From Ophiobolus disseminans (Eukaryota > Ascomycota > Dothideomycetes > Pleosporales > Phaeosphaeriaceae), in NCBI GenBank assembly GCA_010093685.1, contig MU006237.1, positions 124,001 to 188,000 on the forward strand: a stretch of DNA of 64,000 nt. Direction: 5' to 3'. The position numbers and the translations under genes were made by a program. Positions within the stretch are counted from its first letter, which is position 1. Each line of letters opens with the position of its first letter. Below the pieces are notes generated by a model that saw nothing but the letters and a program-made list of their open reading frames with translations, did not search any database and was not told where the DNA came from. Of the stretch, positions 1 through 11,206 are shown piece after piece.

Positions 1-398
1 GTCGCGACTGCCTGCATGACGGTGTTTCGAGCAGGGATGGCACATGCACGCGGCCGGCGATCAGCTGCCACTAAACACCAAACACGCGGAGAGGAAGCGT
101 TTCATGCAGCCATTACCAGCCCCAGCTGAGATTGCCTTGCTTGCCCTATCGAACCTTGGAGGCCTAAGAGTGTGTGGATCCCCCAGACCTGCCTTTGTCT
201 CTATCCTCACGGAATGCCCGCTCTACGAAGCCCTTCCGCTGCGAGCCCTACGTAATCGATCATCATCACCCCCGCGGGCAACCTTGCAAGCATACCACGA
301 CGCGCACCACGAACTCGCACCATGAAAGCCTGAGGACGACTGCATACTCCACCTATACCTACAACGGGACTACCCGGAGACGATATAGCTAGCTAGCC
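1..398. other. Upstream region of the GRAM/VASt gene
   Basis: No gene was recognised. Short open frames are present but none has codon texture, splice signals or similarity I can support. The 3' part probably holds the promoter and 5' UTR of the gene starting at 399; no clear TATA box was seen. Confidence 0.4.
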
Positions 399-3300
399 AT
401 GGCTGCCGTCGACGGTGCAAGAAGCGCCAATTCGTCGCACGAGCTCTCCAGCAGAGACAACCTGGCTGCACCAGTCAGTCGGACACCCTCCAAGGGCCCG
501 GAGTCGTCCACAGTCTCGGTCGCAAGCAGTGACAACAGAGACGATGACTTGCGCAAGACTTCAGACGGCGCGCTGGACCGGCTGAAGAGTCGCACCTCCG
601 AGGACGGCCGCAGCGACACCTCGTCGACGCATCGCCGGCGCATGTCCAAGCTGTTCAAGGGTCGCAGCAAGCGCAGGAAGTCAGCAACCAGCCAAGACGA
701 CATATCCCAAGTGGACCCGCGTGAAGACATCCCACCAGTCCCGTATATCAGACGCCCCAGCGCCGAACCGCGAAACCAGAGCGACGACAGTTTGGGCCTG
801 CACAGGAGCGTTGCAAGCAGTCTTTTGACCGAAGACTCGGACTCGGATGCGTAAGTCGCGTATTCTCTTCCCCGGTCCTGTCGTATTGCGTAAATTTAGA
901 TGCGACGCCCGTGAGGCTGTGGACGGTTGGCGCAGGAGCACTGACACCACACGACGAACCATCGTCTGTTCTGCCCGGCTTCCCCACCGCAGACCCTCCT
1001 ACATCATCGCAGCCGCACCCATCTACATCCTGCATTCTTACCCTTCGCTTGCACATTTTGTTCGTCTGTTTTCTTCGTGATACCCACACTTTCGTCTCTC
1101 GCGCTCTTTGTCTGACACGTATGCACTCGGTTGTGTGTTCGGACTAACCGACCACAAGCCCACCGCCGTCCAAGAGACCCGGCATTTCACCGCACCAGTC
1201 GCACGCAGGACTCCTGACGCTGTCGTCGCCTCTGATAGCATCCGAGACAATCGATTCCGTCGGATCCACCACAGATGCCACCCTTGTCGATCCCATAACC
1301 TCCGCCGAGGAAGCGCCCATTCGACACGCAAAGACGATCGACATCGCTGCGAACAAGCGGGGCGTCTCGCCGTCGCCAGTTGGGAGGCTGAAGGAGGCAT
1401 TTGCGCCCACTCGAAGGTCTACCTCGCCTAAGAAGGGAGGCGATCCGGAAGGTTCAAGGCCAAGCACGAGTGGAGGCGGCTTGGGCGCGCTGTTTGGAGG
1501 GAAGAAGCGTGACACAAGAGTCTTGGATGAACCCTTCCAAGCTTCACCGCCGCAGATACACACGGGAGCGCAGACGCAGTCGACAACCTCTCTTCGCTCA
1601 ACAGCTCCTAAGCGCATCATAACTCAGCTGCCCGCGACACCACCGAACCTTGCCGATGCGCCTACAACTTTTATAACTCCGCCGACACCAACTGATGGAA
1701 ACGCTTCTTCTCCTACATTTTCAACAAGCTCCAAGGAAGGCGCGAAGCACGGCACTTCGCAGTCAAATCCCAACGTCACAGTCTCCCCATCGGGGAACAT
1801 GATATCGCACAGACGCGTGCGTTCAGCGACCAACCCTCCAAGCAAGCTTTCCAATTCAATTGCGGCCCCACTCACGCCTCACCCCGAGGAGGCAAAGACC
1901 CCTGGTGGTACCGCCTTTGCTCCCCAGAACCCTGGTGGTTTCTTTGCTTCTGTATTTTCTGCTGCCCAGAACGCTGCCCAGAACGCTGCAAATAACATCA
2001 GCAACACAATTGCGAACAACAACACCAACAAGAACAAGGTCAACCAGCAGCAGCAAAACGAAGACGAAGACGGAGGCGAAGAGGTCATTAGCCCAGACAA
2101 CGTAGCTTCTACCACAGACGGTGTAGCAGAAAAACGTAGACCAGCAGTCGAGACTCTTGGCTCCGGAAATCTCAGCTTGGCCCATCTCGGTATTGTAGAT
2201 AACGACGTTAGCCCGATGTCGTCTTCTACAAATGTTACTCTAAAGGCAGACGAGGCTTCGGCAAAGGCAGAGGACATTGCAGCCACGCAAGCTGTATCTG
2301 CTGCATATGCTGCGGAGAAGGCCCCTTCCACTACCAATGATCGTCCACGCTCGCACACGGCCAATTCTGGGTCTTCGGCACCAGGTGCTGCTTCTCCACA
2401 AAGGCAGCCTGAGATTACTGATAGCCCAGCTGCCGCATCGGTTCAGAGGCAAGGTAGCATACGCAGTCGTATAAGCGGTGGAAGGAGGAGACGGCATAGG
2501 GGCAGCTCCGCTACCACCGGTCATACCATAGCCGCTGCGATTGCGGGTAGTACCTCAACGCTAGCGCCAAGTGCTGCACTGAACGGCAATCGTCTCAATG
2601 GCACCGGATTTGCTGTCGCATCACCCAAGCGGAACAGAGATTTCCACAACTTCTTCAAGAGCGTACCGGAAGATGACTACCTGATTGAGGACTATAGTGC
2701 CGCCCTCCAAAAGGAGATTCTGCTCCACGGGAGACTCTATGTATCCGAAGGACATCTCTGCTTTTCCAGCAATATCCTGGGATGGGTCACCAATCTCGTC
2801 ATCAGCTTCGACGAGGTTGTGTCAGTGGAAAAGAAATCGACAGCTGTCTTGTTTCCAAACGCCATCGTCATCCAGACATTACATGCTCGAAACGTTTTCG
2901 CATCATTCCTAGCACGAGACTCGACCTACGATCTGATCATTGGCATCTGGAAGATTTCTCATCCCAATCTAAAATCATCGCTCAATGGCGTTGCGCTTGA
3001 CACCGGCGGTACCGGTGATAAGACAGAAAAGGCGGAATCTGTTGGAAGCGAAGATGGGTCTCTCCAAGACTCGGATGACGATGTCTACGACGAGGATGCG
3101 GAAGACGACGACGGCATGGAGAGTTTTACTGAGCCTGGTGAAGGCAGCGTTGCTGGGAGTGACATTGCGTCTGTTGTGGGAGGCGAAGGTCAAAGAAAAG
3201 TCAGTGCGGCCGTCGCGCAAGCGATTGGGGGCGGTGGCGAGGTTGCAGAAGCTGCAAAGGCTGCAACAGCCGGTGTTGTAGTAGGGCAAGACTTCCCTGG

Positions 3301-4492
3301 ACCGACAACACATGGACCCACGGAATGCGGAGATAGCGACCAACACTACGACAAGCTGCTCATCGACACGACAATCCCGGCACCTTTAGGGAAGGTGTAC
3401 AGCCTCATGTTTGGGCCTGCTTCAGGGGTGTTCATGCGGAAGTGGTTGGTTGAAGACCAGAAGTCGACCGACTTGCAGATGGAAGATGACAAGAAGGGCC
3501 TTGGCGACGAGAAGAAGACCTTCAACTACTCATACATCAAGCCTCTTTCAGCACCAGTGGGACCTCGACAGACAAAATGCAACATTGCTATGACACTTGA
3601 GCAGTACGATATGGAAAAGGCAGCCGTTGTTCAGTGCAGTACGGGCACTCCTGACGTACCAAGCGGAAGCATCTTCCTTACGAAAACGCGGTACTGTTTG
3701 ATGTGGGGCCCAGACAACAGCACCCGGCTTATCATGACATTTACGGTCGAGTGGACCGGCAAGAGTTGGCTGAGAGGTGAAATTGGATTCTGTTGATCTT
3801 TGTAACAAATGTACTAACGTCTTGCAGGACCTATCGAGAAAGGTGCAAGTGATGGTCAGATGTCATATGCCACGTCTCTCACGGCTGCTCTCCGCACTGC
3901 TGTACTTGCGAAAGCTGCGCCTGCAAGAGTGCCAGGGAAAGGCGGAAAGGGTAAGAAGCGTTCCAAAGCCAATATCCTGGACGAAGCACCAGCGCCCGTC
4001 GCTGCCTCGACTCCCGCCACTCAAGCGAAGCAGAGCGATTGGGGTTTGTTGGACCCGCTACGCGGTCTCTTGGGGCCTTTTGCAGATATTTTGGAGTCCG
4101 TCTTCACACCACAGATTATCATCACCCTCCTTGGGGCTTTGCTTCTATACTCTTGGCTTTTCCGGGGAGGCTCAACCGCTGTTGGCCCAAACCAATGGAC
4201 TGCTGCACAAAGGCACATTGCGTATGAAGAAATATGGCGCCACGAAGAGTCGGAATTGTGGAACTGGCTGGAAGATCGTGTTGCGTTGGACCGAGTCCAT
4301 TCCGCCGTTGGCAGTGCAAAGACAAAAGATGATGGTAACGCTCAAGCCCGCCTACAGCCAAAGGCCATGAAGGAGCGCGAAATGGACGAGGCGATCCGCA
4401 TCACCGAGGAGCGACTGAAGGTGTTGAAAGATAAGGTCGAGAAAGACAGGGCAAAAACCAAGACCAAAAGCCCGAAGGAAGAGCAGACATGA
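399..4492 (+). CDS. GRAM and VASt domain sterol-transfer protein (Lam/Ysp family)
   Basis: Three exons, 399-850, 1159-3776 and 3828-4492, encode 1244 residues. Intron 1 (308 nt) has GTAAGT and a CTAAC branch site ten bases before its AG; intron 2 (51 nt) has GTGAAA, TACTAAC and TTGCAG; phases agree across both joins. The N-terminal half is serine/proline-rich and disordered. A GRAM domain (about residues 640-750, around GRLYVSEGHLCFSSNILGW) is followed by an acidic linker and a VASt domain (about 880-1040, from LLIDTTIPAPLGKVYSLMFG). A single membrane segment lies near 1113-1135, then a charged C-terminal helix. Known relatives (yeast Lam/Ysp proteins) are anchored in the ER at membrane contact sites, and their VASt domain carries sterol between ER and plasma membrane. 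That role is inferred from domain order. The next gene follows in tandem 471 bp downstream. Confidence 0.9.
851..1158 (+). other. Intron 1 of the GRAM/VASt gene
   Basis: The donor GTAAGT at 851 and the acceptor AG at 1157-1158 restore the frame from codon ...GAT GC to C CCA. Its length of 308 nt is the longest of the well-supported introns here. Stop codons occur in the reading frame inside it, so it cannot be coding. Confidence 0.85.
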
Positions 4493-4963
4493 TGAGATTG
4501 AAAATGGAGGAGTCCAATATGGACGAAAACTTGGTCCTCGTTGAAGGACATGCATTGCGAAGGCGTCATTCTGATTTTGGTGCATTGCTAGGTAGCATAC
4601 CACTCCTCACCACATCTGTGTTTGGCCAGCAGCCACACTTTCCTAGCCTTCTTGTATAAACAATGATTTGCCTTTCTAAACTTGATTGGCGGGCGTGGTG
4701 AAGTTCGTCCGGTTCCGGAATCCGTGCCCAGCCCTACCGTTCCCCACAATTCGTGCCACGCGAGGTGATGTATGCCAAGCCGCGCTAATGCAGTCCTTCC
4801 CGACCGAACGCGTCTGCGCAACTTCTTTGTCGCGGCGCAATCTGAACTCACCAACAGTCATTCACATCGCAATTTCTTCACCCGATTTTCTGAGCTGCTG
4901 ATCATTCTTAGAGCTTGCGCGACATTCTTACCTTACGGCCAACACCATTGGAGGGTTGAGAGC
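4493..4963. other. Intergenic spacer and 5' leader of the Acinus-like gene
   Basis: An upstream in-frame ATG at 4772 would add 64 residues to the next protein. That extension lacks domain character and precedes the SAP domain, so I treat the stretch as leader or promoter sequence. Confidence 0.5.
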
Positions 4964-7051
4964 ATGGCCGATTACAGCAAACAAACAGTCGCGCAGTTGC
5001 GACAGGTGCTGAAAGATCGCGGCATTCCAAGCACGGGTCTGACGAGGAAGGCACAGATTGTGGAGAAGCTGGAAGAGGCGGATGCAGCTGAGGATGGAGC
5101 GCAGCAAGCAAACGATGAGGCTGTTGGCGCGAAGGAGGATGCGCAAGCAGACGAACCACCAACCATTGCCGCGCCGTCCGATCCTGTAAAGCAGGTACAG
5201 GAAGAACCTGAGGGAGATGCAAAGCATAAGGATGCTGCGCCTGGGCCCGCGCTCTCAGAAGCCGGCGGTATGGTAATCTCAGATGTCGATGATGGGCGCA
5301 AGGCTGACTTGAGCACAGAACCTCCTGTGCAACCGATCAACCAAGACGAATCATTAGCGCCCGCATTCCCCGTTGCGACGTTGGATGCGAATCGCGAAAC
5401 CATCTCACACATCGACAGCGACGTTCCTCCACCCGATCAGACCAAGGCCATTGAGCATGCAGCCGAGGACACGACAATGGACGACGAGCCGGGCACAGTA
5501 CAACCCGCGGGAGTGTTTAGTGCACCACCTGCGGATCCGGAAGATGTCGTTGGTCCAAAGATTACCGAGCCCACCAACGAAGAGATGGGCGGAGACAAGG
5601 ATGAAGAGGCTGCGCAGGACGAATTGCCTGATGCACCTGGACCGGCTGCTGAAGCCTTGCGGATTACAAAGCAAGACTTTGCAGTCGAAGAGAATACACC
5701 TACTCCAGGCATCGACGAGGAGCCAACAATCGAAAAGGCAGAACTACCCACTATACCGGAGCAGTCGACTGCTGAGACATCGAGACTAAACACTGAAGAG
5801 CGAGACGCTGATTCAAAGAAGCGTAAGAGGAGGAGTGGCTCGCCAGAACTCCCCTCACAAGACATCAAGGCCAAGAAACGGAGGACGAGTGAAGAGCCGT
5901 TGCCAAAAGTCCATCTAAAGGAGGATGACGATGTGGTCATGGAGCAGAGGAGACCAGAAGAGGATGCCAGTGTAGTTGCGGAAGGCCAGGAACCCAACGA
6001 CACACACGACACGGAAGTTCAAATGATCGAATCGCCTACCGCTGAAAGTGACACCAGGCCTCTGAGGAAGGAAAACACTGACCGGTACAAGAACCTCGCT
6101 AAGCCCGACGCTTCGGTTGCCCCACAAGACGCCCTCCAAGATGACCGGCCAGTAGCTCCCGCACTACACCCTGCCACACCAGCACTGTATATACGCAACT
6201 TCATGCGCCCCCTCCGCCCGGAATCACTCCGAACGCATCTAGCCTCGCTCGCTTCCCCGCCGTCGGGATCACCAGACGCCTCAGTTGTCAAATCTCTCTT
6301 CCTCGACCAGATGAAGACGCATGCTCTGGTTCTTCTCTCCAGCACAACAGCAGCATCACGTGTTCGTGCCTCGTTACACGGCTCGATATGGCCACCAGAG
6401 GGAAACAGGAAAGAGCTCTGGGTTGACTTCATCCCCGACGACAGTGCTGAAGACTGGATCAAGCAGGAAGAGGACGCCTTGGCCGCCGAAAAGGAAGCCC
6501 GAGCTGCTCGACTGCCCATTGCCAGTAAGCATTTCGAGGTCGTATACCCTGGCAACGACGTCGCCATCTTCCAGGAAGTCGGCTCAGGCTCGCAACCTCC
6601 CTCGGATGCACCCCGCGGTCCACGCGGAAGTACCGATGTTCGCCGCCCGTCTCAACCTGTACCGTCCGCCCCGACTAAAGACATGCGCCAAGATATCGAA
6701 GCATCCTTTAAGACGCTCGACCAACTCTTCTCCTTCACAGTCGCTAAGCCATCACTGTACTTCAAGCCCGTCAGCGATGACATTTCAGAAACGCGACTCA
6801 AAGAAATCAACGCCGAAACAAGTCGCGATTGGGCGCCAGGCGAGACCCGGAAAGGTAGGGGCATGAAGGCAGAAATGAAGTACAAGTACAGCTTCGACGA
6901 CGAAGATCGACTCGTCGAGGTTGGCGAGGATCGAGGCCCGTGGTCGACAGACTACAGGGGCGGGAGGGGCAGAGGTGGGGGAGGTTTCCGGGGGCGAGGC
7001 GGAGGTGGAGGCGGACGCGGCCGCGGCGGTGGAATTGGGTGGAGAGGCTAG
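4964..7051 (+). CDS. Acinus-like SAP, RRM and RSB-motif protein
   Basis: A single exon of 695 residues. The start at 4964 is chosen because the SAP domain (residues about 4-40, YSKQTVAQLRQVLKDRGIP) begins right after it. A long acidic, low-complexity region with basic patches follows (KKRKRRSG, KAKKRR). An RRM-like segment lies at about 400-495 (PALYIRNFMRPLRPESLRTH), an RSB-type motif at about 580-615 (LDQLFSFTVAKPSLYFKPV), and the C-terminus is an RGG-rich tail (about 664-695). This order matches Acinus, which in animals scaffolds the nuclear ASAP complex with RNPS1 and SAP18 on spliced mRNA; the RSB motif makes that contact. Identification rests on domain order and the RSB motif. Binding partners in this fungus are inferred. 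The RGG tail suggests direct RNA binding. Confidence 0.85.
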   Translation: MADYSKQTVAQLRQVLKDRGIPSTGLTRKAQIVEKLEEADAAEDGAQQANDEAVGAKEDAQADEPPTIAAPSDPVKQVQEEPEGDAKHKDAAPGPALSEAGGMVISDVDDGRKADLSTEPPVQPINQDESLAPAFPVATLDANRETISHIDSDVPPPDQTKAIEHAAEDTTMDDEPGTVQPAGVFSAPPADPEDVVGPKITEPTNEEMGGDKDEEAAQDELPDAPGPAAEALRITKQDFAVEENTPTPGIDEEPTIEKAELPTIPEQSTAETSRLNTEERDADSKKRKRRSGSPELPSQDIKAKKRRTSEEPLPKVHLKEDDDVVMEQRRPEEDASVVAEGQEPNDTHDTEVQMIESPTAESDTRPLRKENTDRYKNLAKPDASVAPQDALQDDRPVAPALHPATPALYIRNFMRPLRPESLRTHLASLASPPSGSPDASVVKSLFLDQMKTHALVLLSSTTAASRVRASLHGSIWPPEGNRKELWVDFIPDDSAEDWIKQEEDALAAEKEARAARLPIASKHFEVVYPGNDVAIFQEVGSGSQPPSDAPRGPRGSTDVRRPSQPVPSAPTKDMRQDIEASFKTLDQLFSFTVAKPSLYFKPVSDDISETRLKEINAETSRDWAPGETRKGRGMKAEMKYKYSFDDEDRLVEVGEDRGPWSTDYRGGRGRGGGGFRGRGGGGGGRGRGGGIGWRG

Positions 7052-7727
7052 GGCTATCTTGGTCCAGGTACACTAGGCTCGACAGCGCAGTTCGTAGCTG
7101 CTGCTGATTGATATGACTTGGAGACATTGTACAGTTGCAAAAGCGCGTTGGTGATGATTGAATTGTGATTTATTCGAATTACAAAGGCTTTGGTATCATG
7201 TGTGTATGTGTGAGGGGTTTCACATTGTGCGGGGGTGAAAGGGAAGTGGAATTTAGATAACGTGAGTTGGAGTGATGTACTTGAGCGTGTTTGAGTCTGA
7301 ACAGCGAAAGACTAAAGCCTCGTTCTTTCTCATTCTCGATAAACTGTGGAAGGTCTCACACTACTCTTCTCACTCCCTCAACTTGTGGCTAGTTCAATGT
7401 CGACGCCTGAACAGTCGGGTCAACAGCTACTCCGCGCCCTCACAAGGATCAAACTGGCACGCGTAGTTTGCGCGAGGCGGTTACGAGGATGGATTTCAAG
7501 ATGTTTGTGGAGCCGCGTGTGGCTGTTGGGGGGAATATATGCGAGGTGGTAGTATGTGTGAAAGTGGCGTATGCAGAGGCGTGAGTTGGGGGTTGCAGAT
7601 AGTTAACAAAAACAAAAAGTTGAGACTACATAGGAAAATTGGGTAAGCAGAAGCAAAAGAAAACCTCGCTTTCGCGAGGGAAAGAAACTGGTGTTTGCTT
7701 TATTGCTTCAAGCAGATATAGTCTCGG
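7052..7727. other. Intergenic region
   Basis: 3' flank of the Acinus-like gene followed by sequence with no supportable gene. Short frames are present in several phases but none shows coding texture. Confidence 0.4.
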
Positions 7728-7970
7728 TCAACCAACTCCCGGATAAATCGAGGCCGTAGGAGAGTCTGCTCTACCGGTAAGCGAGGATCGAACTTCCTTC
7801 ACATCAACCAACTCCAGGTAAGCAGAGGACTGCTGACCTAGGCCGTAGGGCGGAGATGGTTTTCGATCAAGTGTTTGTTGATTAATTGGCATATATACAG
7901 GTTGCTGAGCCTGGTATCTGTTGATTAGAGTAGCACCTAGCTGTTTCACTGGGTCATTCCAAGAAAACAA
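7728..7970 (-). pseudogene. Possible C-terminal exon fragment of an unknown protein
   Basis: An 80-codon minus-strand frame reads like a protein end, containing RKPSSPPYGLG-type disorder and finishing LTGRADSPTASIYPGVG. No upstream exon, start codon or partner domain could be found, and the neighbouring 7.9-8.5 kb sequence is decayed. It also holds two diverged direct copies of TCAACCAACTCC (7729 and 7806). I regard it as a relic rather than a working gene. No family was recognised with certainty. Confidence 0.25.
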
Positions 7971-8001
7971 CGCGCGTAAGCTCTAGGTGATTACTCTATA
8001 A

Positions 8002-8580
8002 GCTAAATCTGTATGGTATAAGTTCTTCAACAAGTCTGTCTGTGCCCGAGAATATCTCATGACAGACGACCTGGACACATTTTACATGACCGAAATTGAA
8101 AAGATTGTCATCCATCTCACACCAGAACACGCTGAGGATTGGATAAGACGAAAATCTTCAATTTTCCGGAATTTCTAGAGTTCAATGGGAAACTCTCAGA
8201 CTGGAAAAAGAAGATGGGCATCACGGACGGCACTATGTAAGTTTTCGCAGTCCGAACCGGGGAATGAGTAAGAATGGTGCACTAGTATACGGATATATGG
8301 CACAAGGATAACGGCGGATCGGTGGAGACCACTTTAGTAAACCAGAACCATGGTACAGGCAGTTGGAATTCACGCGAGGGGAGATGGCTTCGCCTACGGT
8401 CATAGCGGGGGTGAATGACAATTGCGCACAGCTAGACCACACTGTGTTATTTCTTTGGCGTACGAGGGTCGCAGAGCACAATGTATCCTCCAAGAAGGGT
8501 CGATCTCCGCCTGAAAAATTTACCATTGGCCCCTGGGTGACAACCTACCCAGAAATCATCCACACCTGGGGACTGATTAC
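8002..8580 (+). pseudogene. Decayed plus-strand coding relic
   Basis: Three coding-like pieces follow one another. The first (8002-8145) contains WYKFFNKSVCAREYLMTDDL. The second, in a shifted frame (about 8150-8221), contains EFNGKLSDWKKKMGITDGTM and ends at a canonical GTAAGT donor at 8222. The third (about 8353-8580) contains GPWVTTYPEIIHTW. A frameshift separates the first two and stops lie between the second and third. The texture is that of a former gene; the family was not recognised. It converges on the F-box-like gene at 8577. Confidence 0.35.
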
Positions 8581-9487
8581 CACAACGGCCCGTCCGCCAA
8601 CGTCTTGTCCGACACTACCCACACGTCATCAATGCCTTTCAGCCCCATATTGTCTTTCCACGTTTTGAATGTTTCCACATAGTCTTTGTTCTCCAACCCC
8701 ATCATCCTCTTCGCATTCTGCTTCTTCTTCTTATACCTCCTATCTGGGCCCACCTCCTTGACCCACATCCACCCCTTCGTACACTCAGGGTTGACCTCTA
8801 AACAGATGCCCTCCAGTAATCCGAAGATCTTCATACTCACCTCATCACGCTCGATCGTCACCAAAACCTGACTCACGCACTGCGTCAGAAATGTGGCAAG
8901 ATCGCGGTTCTCCAATGCGGCGGAGGAGAGTCTCAGGACTGAGCTGATTTTGGGATCTATTTCGACGTCCACGTTTTTCGGCCACGCTGCGAGTGCCAGC
9001 ATCAAAAGGGGGTGCGCATCGAACGTGTGCGTGCCGTTCTCCTGCATGCAGTGCGCGCCCTTCTCGCATATGTAGAGTTTCTTCTGGCAAGGGGATTGGG
9101 AGCCGCGGGCGATGATGTTGGTGAGGTATGCGTCCAAGTCGCGCACCCGTAGAGCGGCTTTAAAACTGGCGTCCCAGATGGGCAGAAACTCATCACGCAG
9201 CGTGCGACATGTTTGCGTCAGGCCGAGATAGCTGCGCGTGAAGGTGTACCAGTTCTGGGTGTTTCGGGGCGCGGGTATGGCTTTTAGGAGAGCGCGATCG
9301 GGAGGGATGAGCAGGACGTAACCTTGTTCGTTGATGAAGTCGGCGATGAGGTTGTAGATTTTTGAGCGGATTTCTACGCGGGCAATTAGCCACGTTATGT
9401 GAAAGTTCAGGTGGTACCTAGGTACGACTTACCACTCGGGAGGGATAGGAGGGGCGGTGTAAGTGAATAGTTCGCTGGTGTCGTCAT
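8577..9487 (-). CDS. F-box-like hypothetical protein
   Basis: Two exons, 9487-9433 and 9373-8577, encode 283 residues. The 59-nt intron has donor GTAAGT, a GGCTAAT branch and acceptor CGTAG, and joins SLPS to EIRSKIYNLI. The LPSEIRSKIYNLIADFI segment followed by LTQTCRTLRDEFLPIW is the pattern of F-box/2EXR-like proteins that are abundant in dothideomycetes: the motif 'LPxEIRxKIY' and then 'TCrxlRxEflPlw'. No LRR or WD repeats follow. Known F-box proteins select targets for SCF ubiquitin ligases; whether this short form does so is unknown. It sits alone, convergent with a coding relic. Confidence 0.7.
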
Positions 9488-10346
9488 GATGCCGGGTCTC
9501 AGTGGCGCTGAGAGAATTCAGCTCGAAGACTTTAAGGCGAGGGATCTTTGAAGTCGTGATGCTTTCAATTTTCGATGATGTCGTGAGTTGAGGGCAAAAG
9601 CGACTTGTCGAAGGTATTCGTCATGCGTGGGATGTATCTATATAGCAAGAAGGGAGTCGCGAGGGCCTGCCTGCCAGTGGGCTGTGTTGCAGCTCGCGGC
9701 AGGTGTGAGAAGGACAGGTGCCCAGGTGTGCAATGAAGCTCGTCAGAGGCGAATGGGCTCAACACATCACGAACTGAAAGAGTTCGGGATGGTTAGCAAG
9801 GGAATCATTTGGACGATAATCACACCATATCTCGCACACATGTCGAGTTTCAACTTCTTCTGCCTCCACCAATTCCAAACACCCGTGGCTAGGAACTTCC
9901 CGCGATTCAGTAGCTCGAGCATAAAGGTCGAGATCCATGCCTCCTGTGGACAAGATCGAGTCCCAAGGGAGGCTCCCAAGAGCTGCAGTATAGATGCATC
10001 TGCGGAGTTTTATTAGAAATTGTTGGCGAACCACACTGAACTTGTACTGTTACACTCTTACCTTCGGGCAGGTTGAAGAGACATATGAGTTAAAGAGGTG
10101 GCGTTAGTCTTTTATAGGCTCTACCTAGAATTCACGCGCGCCACGTTCTAAGAACTCCAACGCGATGGATTGCACAGTTTCAGTACCGTGGTAGTTGTCA
10201 GCTTACTTTGACTGATGAGTGAATATGCAATCCACCAGGGTGACATCTACACACACTTTTAACGGTAACAACGTTCGATTAGATGCTGCCATGTAATTGT
10301 CGCGAAGTTGAAGAGGCAGAAAGTAGGATCTCAGGAGGAGTACATC
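9488..10346. other. Intergenic region without a supportable gene
   Basis: Open frames up to about 140 codons exist on both strands (for example 9588-10016), but none has a good start context plus splice support or a recognisable motif. Confidence 0.35.
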
Positions 10347-10769
10347 CTAGGGCGTGCAGATCGACGGTATGTGAACGTGGCTTTTGACTATAATCCCAGT
10401 TTCACCAGCAGTCACAAATCGGAGAGTGCTCAAACGATCCGTTAGCTCAGAGGGACTGTGGTTCCCAAGCGCTGATCTGTTCAAGCCAAGATTAACCATG
10501 CACCACGACGTTGGAATTTGCACAATGTCCAGCTCCGAAATACCGTCTTCCAAACCCCGTCATCTCACAATCCAAGTAATTTTAACATCTCCAATTAACA
10601 AACTACGCCACTGGAGTGGGCAAAATATACAGCCAAATCGCATAGGTTCCGTATGTTTCGGAGACCTGTCGGTCAAGAACATTTCCTCTTTAGTTTGCTG
10701 CTCGTGCCTTCCTGGCAATCTTTCCTGTCCACGAAGGGCTTCATAGAAGAAAGTGCAAAGTCGACACAA
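10347..10769 (-). pseudogene. Possible HET-type protein relic
   Basis: Two adjoining minus-strand frames (10769-10560 and 10553-10347) are separated by a stop after KITWIVR. The first opens with a CRLCTFFYEALRG-like cysteine pattern of the kind found near the N-terminus of fungal heterokaryon-incompatibility proteins; the second contains ELDIVQIPTSWCMVNLGLN. The HET assignment is weak and based on the cysteine/aromatic pattern only. The interrupted frame argues for a dead gene. Confidence 0.2.
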
Positions 10770-11097
10770 AGTTGTAGCAATAGGTCGAGAGACCTCAAGC
10801 TGAGAAAACCCGGTGCATCAAGTCCAGGCCTGGACGAGGAATTATGTGATAGTGCGTAACACGTAGAACAATTTGGAGAGCGTGTCTTGAATAGATCCTG
10901 CCGGCAAAAAAGATGCTCTAGTAGCTCAACAGACGAAAAATGTGTTAGCAGGTTGGCGAAGGAAAGGCACTGGAAAGGTATAGCGACGATCTAATACAAG
11001 TGCACAGCCCCGCTGCAGCCTAACCGCGCCTACAAAAATAATCATCTAGCACGCCACCCATGCTGCAACAAATAGCAAAAAGAAATTGGTTGTTGTG

Positions 11098-11193
11098 CGA
11101 CACCTGTGTGATTCGAACACACGCTCCCGAAGGAACTGGCTAACTTCCATCATACGATGAAATAGCAGGCCAGCGCGTTAACCACTCCGCTGG
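11098..11193 (-). tRNA. tRNA-Ser(GCU)-like gene with abnormal 5' end
   Basis: Read on the minus strand, an anticodon stem CTGGC/GCCAG flanks a loop CTGCTA..A with anticodon GCT (serine) and a short intron of about 21 nt after position 37. It is followed by a class-II long variable arm (TCC TTCG GGA), a perfect T-arm (GTGTG TTCGAAT CACAC) and a 3' acceptor strand AGGTGTC with discriminator G. A D-arm can be drawn (AGCG/CGCT around GAGTGGTTAA). The expected 5' acceptor strand, GACACCT, is missing: the sequence there is AATTCCC. It is therefore either a pseudogene broken at its 5' end or a non-standard gene. Confidence 0.6.
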
Positions 11194-11206
11194 GAATTGT
11201 TAGTAA

